This document shows, piece by piece, positions 60,133-64,000 of a stretch of 64,000 bases of DNA. The notes beneath the pieces were generated by a model. That model saw only the letters and a list, made by a program, of their open reading frames with translations, made no database searches and had not been told where the DNA came from. The translations under genes and the position numbers were made by a program. The DNA comes from Xylaria sp. FL1777 (taxonomy: Eukaryota > Ascomycota > Sordariomycetes > Xylariales > Xylariaceae): assembly GCA_022578965.1 (NCBI GenBank), contig MU400588.1, positions 1 through 64,000 on the forward strand, given 5' to 3'. How positions within the stretch are numbered: the first letter of the stretch is position 1; each line of letters begins with the position of its first letter.

Positions 60133-61233
60133 TCAAGACCCATCACCGGTATCCGCGACTTCAGCCGCAGTTGCTATGCGCTCTTCTTCTTTCTTGTCTC
60201 TGATATCCTGGGTTTCCTTTCGTAATTTCTCCAGATTCCAGGCATCGTCGTCCTCATCCTCTGACTCATCTTCATCTCCATCTTCTGTGAACCTCCAGTT
60301 GCCACTTTCAAACAAGGCACGGCCGGTTGATTCCTTGGCTTGCCTGGCTTGTTCCTCGGCTGCCTTCTTGTCCATACGCTCCTTCTTCCATTTAGCAAAT
60401 GACTCTGGAGTAACTGGTGTAAGTGTGCCCGTGAGTTTGTGCCTCTCCGATTCCAAGAAATCTTCAAGAGTCAATGTTTTCAGCGGAGACTTGTCAAGCA
60501 ATGCCTTCTCAGCAGCACGCTGTTCCTTAGTCTTAAGCACGAACCTACGTAAAATGTTAGTAGTGCGCTAAGCTAAGTCCCGTGGCGTAATCTCGACTTA
60601 CCCTGGTGGCAGAGCATGTTTATATTTACATTTGTCGCCTCCATTAGGACACACCCAAAACCAACCGTATTTCCCGTCTTCGATTGCCTCGATGAAGTAT
60701 TTGCAAACCTTGTCGGTCGTGGTAACTTGATTTCCCTTCTTTGAAAGGACAACCTTTCGTAGCTTTTCTTCGTCCCAGTCGTCTGAAGTCTCTAGTTTTT
60801 TCTTTTCTTCTTCTTCGGCTCTAATATCGGTATATAGGTTCTTCTTCTCCGTCTTCCGTTCTACAGCGAGGTCATGGGCGAACTTGCATTTTTTCCCCTT
60901 CTCACAATTTCCTTTCTTCCAAAAAATGCAGACAACGGTCTTGGGATCGACGCCGAAGGGCACTTTCTGTATCTGGCTGGGCCTGGCGAGCAGAGCCTCG
61001 GTTTCTCTTTTCGCATCCTCGGCGGCTTTCTTTTCTCGAGCGCGTGCCTCCTTTTCTGCCTGCTTCCGCTTCTCTTCGGCACTGCCGCTCGATTTGGCCG
61101 TCGCCTCGATTTGTTTGATTTGTCTCTGAGCAGCGGATCCTTTCTTATTTTTCATTCCAAAGGTCTTGTCCACGACAACCTTGGCGGCCGCCGGCTTCTT
61201 GCCTTTGCCATCATCCTTCTTCTTCGGGGGCAT
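60133..61233 (-). CDS. CCCH zinc-finger translation factor, TMA46/DFRP1 type
   Basis: Homologue of yeast Tma46 and human ZC3H15, which bind and stabilise the DRG/Rbg GTPase on ribosomes (family knowledge). Exons are 61233-60602 and 60544-60133; the 57-base intron has a GTAAGT donor, a CTAAC branch and a TAG acceptor, and the split Gly codon rejoins to give 347 residues, close to the yeast protein. It opens [14 protein letters not shown] with a basic, Ala/Lys-rich helix. CCCH finger 1 is at about 102-120 ([19 protein letters not shown]); finger 2 at about 175-208 runs from KVCKYF to [12 protein letters not shown]. The GTPase-binding region follows, with [15 protein letters not shown] and [18 protein letters not shown], then an acidic Asp/Glu-rich tract and a charged C-terminal helix. 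It is divergent from OST4 with 635 bases between the start codons. Confidence 0.95.
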
Positions 61234-61868
61234 CTTGGCCTAAAGACAGGGAATTCGGATAACCTTGTCTTGGTAGGATATATCAGCCGATTGGCCTCGT
61301 AGATGACTAAAAGCAAGCGTTTCTTTCCTCGGGGGAGGAAAAAGTATGGTTTAGACAAGTGCTGGTGGCGCTCCGCTAAGCTGCAGTGGGTGTTGCAGTA
61401 CCTAAATTGTTAGTGTGCTTCTAGGCTGTGTGGGGGATGCTTTAACATCCCACTACGTCACATGATTTTATAGCATCTCCACCCCTCCAGCCACATCCTA
61501 TCTGCCAAAGCAGCCACCTTGCCATTACCTAGGTACCTAAGGTTTTATCTAGATAGGTGGTTTGGTGTACCTGTACCTGCCTACCTACGTAAGCATCACA
61601 ACAGTTACCAGAAAGCTTCAAGCTGTCCTTTAGAGGCTCCCTCACGCACTTTCTTTAACAACCAATCCTGCAAAAGCTATCGTTAGATAGTCAGATAATC
61701 AATCGTAACCTGTAAGTCTAAAAAGGCCTGAAACCCGTTATTCCGGGAGCTCGAAATTGACATTCTTGTTTAGCACGGACAAGCCTTCCCTGTCGCATTC
61801 CCCGTCCCTCTACATATCTGAGCCCATTGAGCGAGACGTCAAGATCGATACGCCGACCGAAAAACACC
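61234..61868. promoter_or_regulatory. Shared promoter region of TMA46 and OST4
   Basis: Divergent starts at 61233 (minus) and 61869 (plus) leave 635 bases in which both promoters must lie. The middle (about 61526-61590) is full of TACCTAC/AGGTACC words. No clear TATA box is seen for either gene. Confidence 0.6.
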
Positions 61869-62057
61869 ATGATTTCCGACGACGATCTGTATAGACTTGC
61901 CATCTTTCTTGGCTCGGTAGCCATGATATTGATTGTGCTGTACCACTTCTTCGAGGTCAATTCGCAAGAGAACAATTCACTCGCCCAGAAAGCTTCAGGA
62001 ACCACACCATCCCAACCTGCGTCTGCGGCAGCCAAACAATCGTCAGCTACGAAATAA
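61869..62057 (+). CDS. Oligosaccharyltransferase subunit OST4
   Basis: Mini-protein of 62 residues, one of the smallest known enzyme subunits; OST4 links Stt3 and Ost3/6 in the ER oligosaccharyltransferase that adds N-glycans. The sequence opens MISDDDLYRLAIFLGSVAMI, the conserved fungal form, with a single membrane helix at about 8-29, then a polar Ser/Gln/Ala-rich tail that is longer than in yeast (36 residues). The start is this Met and not an in-frame upstream ATG 14 codons earlier, because the membrane helix must sit at the N-terminus. Single exon. The gene is complete. Confidence 0.93.
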   Translation: MISDDDLYRLAIFLGSVAMILIVLYHFFEVNSQENNSLAQKASGTTPSQPASAAAKQSSATK

Positions 62058-63264
62058 GCCATGAAATTTGCACATACAGTCTGGACTGGAGTTTAAAGGC
62101 GTATATGGACTTGCATTGTTTAAAATTGAGGGACGGGCAATCTTGACCTGAGCCTGCGCGCCAGTGCCTTGTTATGGCAGGGAACATAAGGACATGTGGT
62201 CGCAAGGCGAACCACCGCCAGAGTTGTGATTTACTATGAGCTAGGTCGCGGCCTTGACCCCGGGTTGGTGTTGTTGTCGTGGGGATCAGTGCCTCATCGA
62301 AACGCCCTACCAAACATTGTAGCTGGCGGTCCTAGTGTAGCAACTGCGATGATTTATATGGAGGAATGAGTTGTTTCAACTTCACCTAAGGCAGAAACCT
62401 CTCTTATGGGAAACAATTGCGTAATTTCTACTCTCACAGCTCCAGTATGCACCCCGTGTTCGAAAGCCCGATTACCTACATCGTACTTAAGCAATAGATG
62501 TCTTTGGTTGGAAGCAAATAAGTCGCTGGGTCTAGACCAACTGTCCTTCTGATAAGCATGTATCTATCTAGGTACTTAATGTACATTGTATATGGGCTGG
62601 GCATGTGGCTGTGCAAGAGCGCTGCCTAAACGCGTAAACGAAAACAGCCTGGATAATTAGCGTGTTTCGTCTCCTGATTGGCTTGCAGCCCACACCTGCC
62701 AATCAGTGGATGGGTCAATCCAGCCCAATCCAACTTTGCAAGCCCAGCAACAGCCACCCACCCTACTTCACTTTCTTCCACCTCTCATTCACCGTGACCA
62801 TCGACCGTCCACCCAGTTCTCTTCTACTCATTACTTCTATTGTCATTGTCTATTGTACACCATCACTTCGCCCACAACACCAAACTCATTTAATAAACCA
62901 CTTCTGCTCACCCACCCGCACCACAAGCAGAAGCCTTCTTTTCTTTTCTCTCGCCGTCTACTTTTTCACTTATCACACGTCGCGACTTGACGTGAGAACA
63001 GGCGCACCTCTGACATAGCAAGTCGCAAGTCACGCTTCCTCTTTTCCATCGCCCCAGGCACTAGCGCATACACATCAAATCGTTGCTTATCTTTGCAACA
63101 AGCCGCCGACGATCTGACCCGGCACTGTACAAACGTTGATTTCTTTTTCGAGAGCACTGCGATCCGCCTTCAAACCGCCTTTGCGGTTAGCACATCAACT
63201 GCCACCAGGTACACCCTGATCACTAGCTTCGCTACGAACCCCATTTTATCACCTCTCGCTCAAG
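62058..63264. other. Intergenic and YRA1 leader
   Basis: No gene in the first 600 bases. From about 62750 on, the DNA is strongly pyrimidine-rich on the plus strand (CTTCCACC and similar), as in promoters and leaders of highly expressed fungal genes, so it probably belongs to the YRA1-type gene. Confidence 0.5.
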
Positions 63265-64000
63265 ATGTCTGGATCTGGCAAGCTCGATCAACCTCTGGAT
63301 GAGATCATCTCGACCCAGCGCCGCGCTGTTGGTGGTCGCCGTCGAAGTCAACGTCGTCCTGCTGGTCGACCTGTTGCAGCCGCTCCCGTCGGAGGTGTTC
63401 AGAAGACATCTCGACAGCCTCGCAACGCCGCGACTAAACAGGCTCCTGCTAAGACTGGTAGTGGTAATGGCGAAAGCAAGGTGGTTGTTAGCAACCTCGT
63501 AAGTTCATGAGCTTCCCAAACTAAGTTATGTTTGCTTGTTTAGCTTCTAACATCAGGTGCAGCCTAAGGATGTGAACGAAGCCCAGATTAAGGTATGTTT
63601 CCTAGGGCACTTGCCTGCGGAATTTCGTCGACATCTTTCTTGAATCGCACTCGCGTAGCCTTAACGATCGAGATGAATATCACCCAGCGCATCGCCTCCT
63701 ATCACAGAGCTGTCACCATGCCCAGCCTCCTTCCTTGACCATGCAAGCGTACACACTTTGAGCTGCAATAGTGTCGGAAGTCGAGCAAGTCTTTACTGCT
63801 CTGCGCGTATATTGTATGTCTTAGGGAAGGCTTGGCAACCTCCGCAAAGGCTTCAGTGCGCAGACCAAAGCAGTCGATGGCATCAGTGACTAGCAAGTCT
63901 GTAGGCTTGATCCTGGAAGTAGCATCTTTCTCTGACTGCGCCCCTCATTTCGTTATGAACATGGGTAAACCGCGAGCACTGCAGTGAGCAACATACACTT
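63265..64000 (+). CDS. mRNA export adaptor YRA1/mlo3/ALY, 5' part
   Basis: RNA-binding adaptor that couples transcription and splicing to mRNA export through the TREX complex. Only the start is in the window: exon 1 at 63265-63498 and exon 2 at 63557-63592, with the 58-base intron between them (GTAAGT ... CAG) and a GTATGT donor at 63593. The protein begins MSGSGKLDQPLDEIISTQRR, the conserved UAP56-binding N-terminal box, then an Arg-rich Gly/Pro/Ala region, and VVVSNL + VQPKDVNEAQIK, which is the first strand and helix of an RNA-recognition motif. The rest of the RRM should follow in exon 3, beyond position 64000: the intron that starts at 63593 is at least 408 bases, much longer than the other introns here. 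YRA1 in yeast also has an unusually long, autoregulatory intron. Confidence 0.9.

Noticed and set aside
59886..60146. Minus-strand frame of 86 codons overlapping the TMA46 stop
   Set aside because: Different frame from TMA46, no domain, and no splice sites that would extend TMA46 into it; taken as 3' UTR.

Overview
The window reads as nuclear DNA of a filamentous ascomycete (Pezizomycotina, most like Sordariomycetes by the protein families; this placement is inference). The evidence is short spliceosomal introns of about 50-170 bases with GTRNGT donors, CTAAC/CTGAC branch sites and YAG acceptors, fungus-specific families (nrc-2-type AGC kinase, AA9 polysaccharide monooxygenase, 2EXR protein, THI4 with a fungal TPP riboswitch), and intergenic DNA peppered with GTAGGTA/TACCTAC words. 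I saw no tRNA, rRNA or CRISPR array.

Layout. 1-2.4 kb: no supportable gene. 2.4-6.1 kb (-): a two-exon SH3-RasGEF (Cdc25 type) with a long purine-rich leader. 6.1-24.2 kb: a gene-poor accessory stretch holding a possible HET-like fragment (9.1-9.4), a secreted phosphodiesterase-fold enzyme fused to a jacalin-like lectin (15.7-17.1, -) and an unrecognised five-exon gene (21.7-23.2, +). 24.2-25.2 kb (-): AA9 LPMO in three exons. 26-27 kb: two doubtful small ORFs. 27.3-29.4 kb (-): EME1-type ERCC4 nuclease subunit. 32.8-38.3 kb (+): 1748-residue kinesin of the kinesin-4 type in four exons. 39.4-40.0 kb (+): 2EXR protein. 40.8-41.1 kb: a 0.3-kb MITE-like inverted-repeat element. 43.5 kb (+): small membrane protein. 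45.7-46.4 kb: a broken cutinase gene. 47.2-48.5 kb (+): THI4 with a TPP riboswitch in its leader. 49.2-51.3 kb (-): two-TM CorA-like protein. 52.4-54.8 kb (-): nrc-2/FPK-type kinase. 56.2-57.3 kb (-): AT-hook/zinc-finger protein beside an extremely AT-rich block. 58.6-59.7 kb (+): SDR lacking the usual catalytic Tyr-Lys. 60.1-61.2 kb (-) and 61.9-62.1 kb (+): TMA46 and OST4, divergent. 63.3 kb to the end (+): YRA1/mlo3-type mRNA export adaptor, cut by the window edge inside a long intron.

How it fits together. The housekeeping genes (Ras signalling, recombination, microtubule motor, thiamine synthesis, polarity kinase, translation factor, N-glycosylation, mRNA export) are independent single loci, as is normal in fungi; there is no operon and no convincing biosynthetic cluster. 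The accessory parts carry secreted plant-polymer enzymes (intact AA9, dead cutinase) and unknown or decayed ORFs, fitting a plant-associated or saprotrophic fungus with slowly decaying gene-poor compartments. The clearest regulatory element is the TPP riboswitch of THI4. I did not find a convincing wholly new system; the most open items are the unknown five-exon gene, the AT block at the AT-hook gene, the lectin fusion and the SDR without its catalytic pair.
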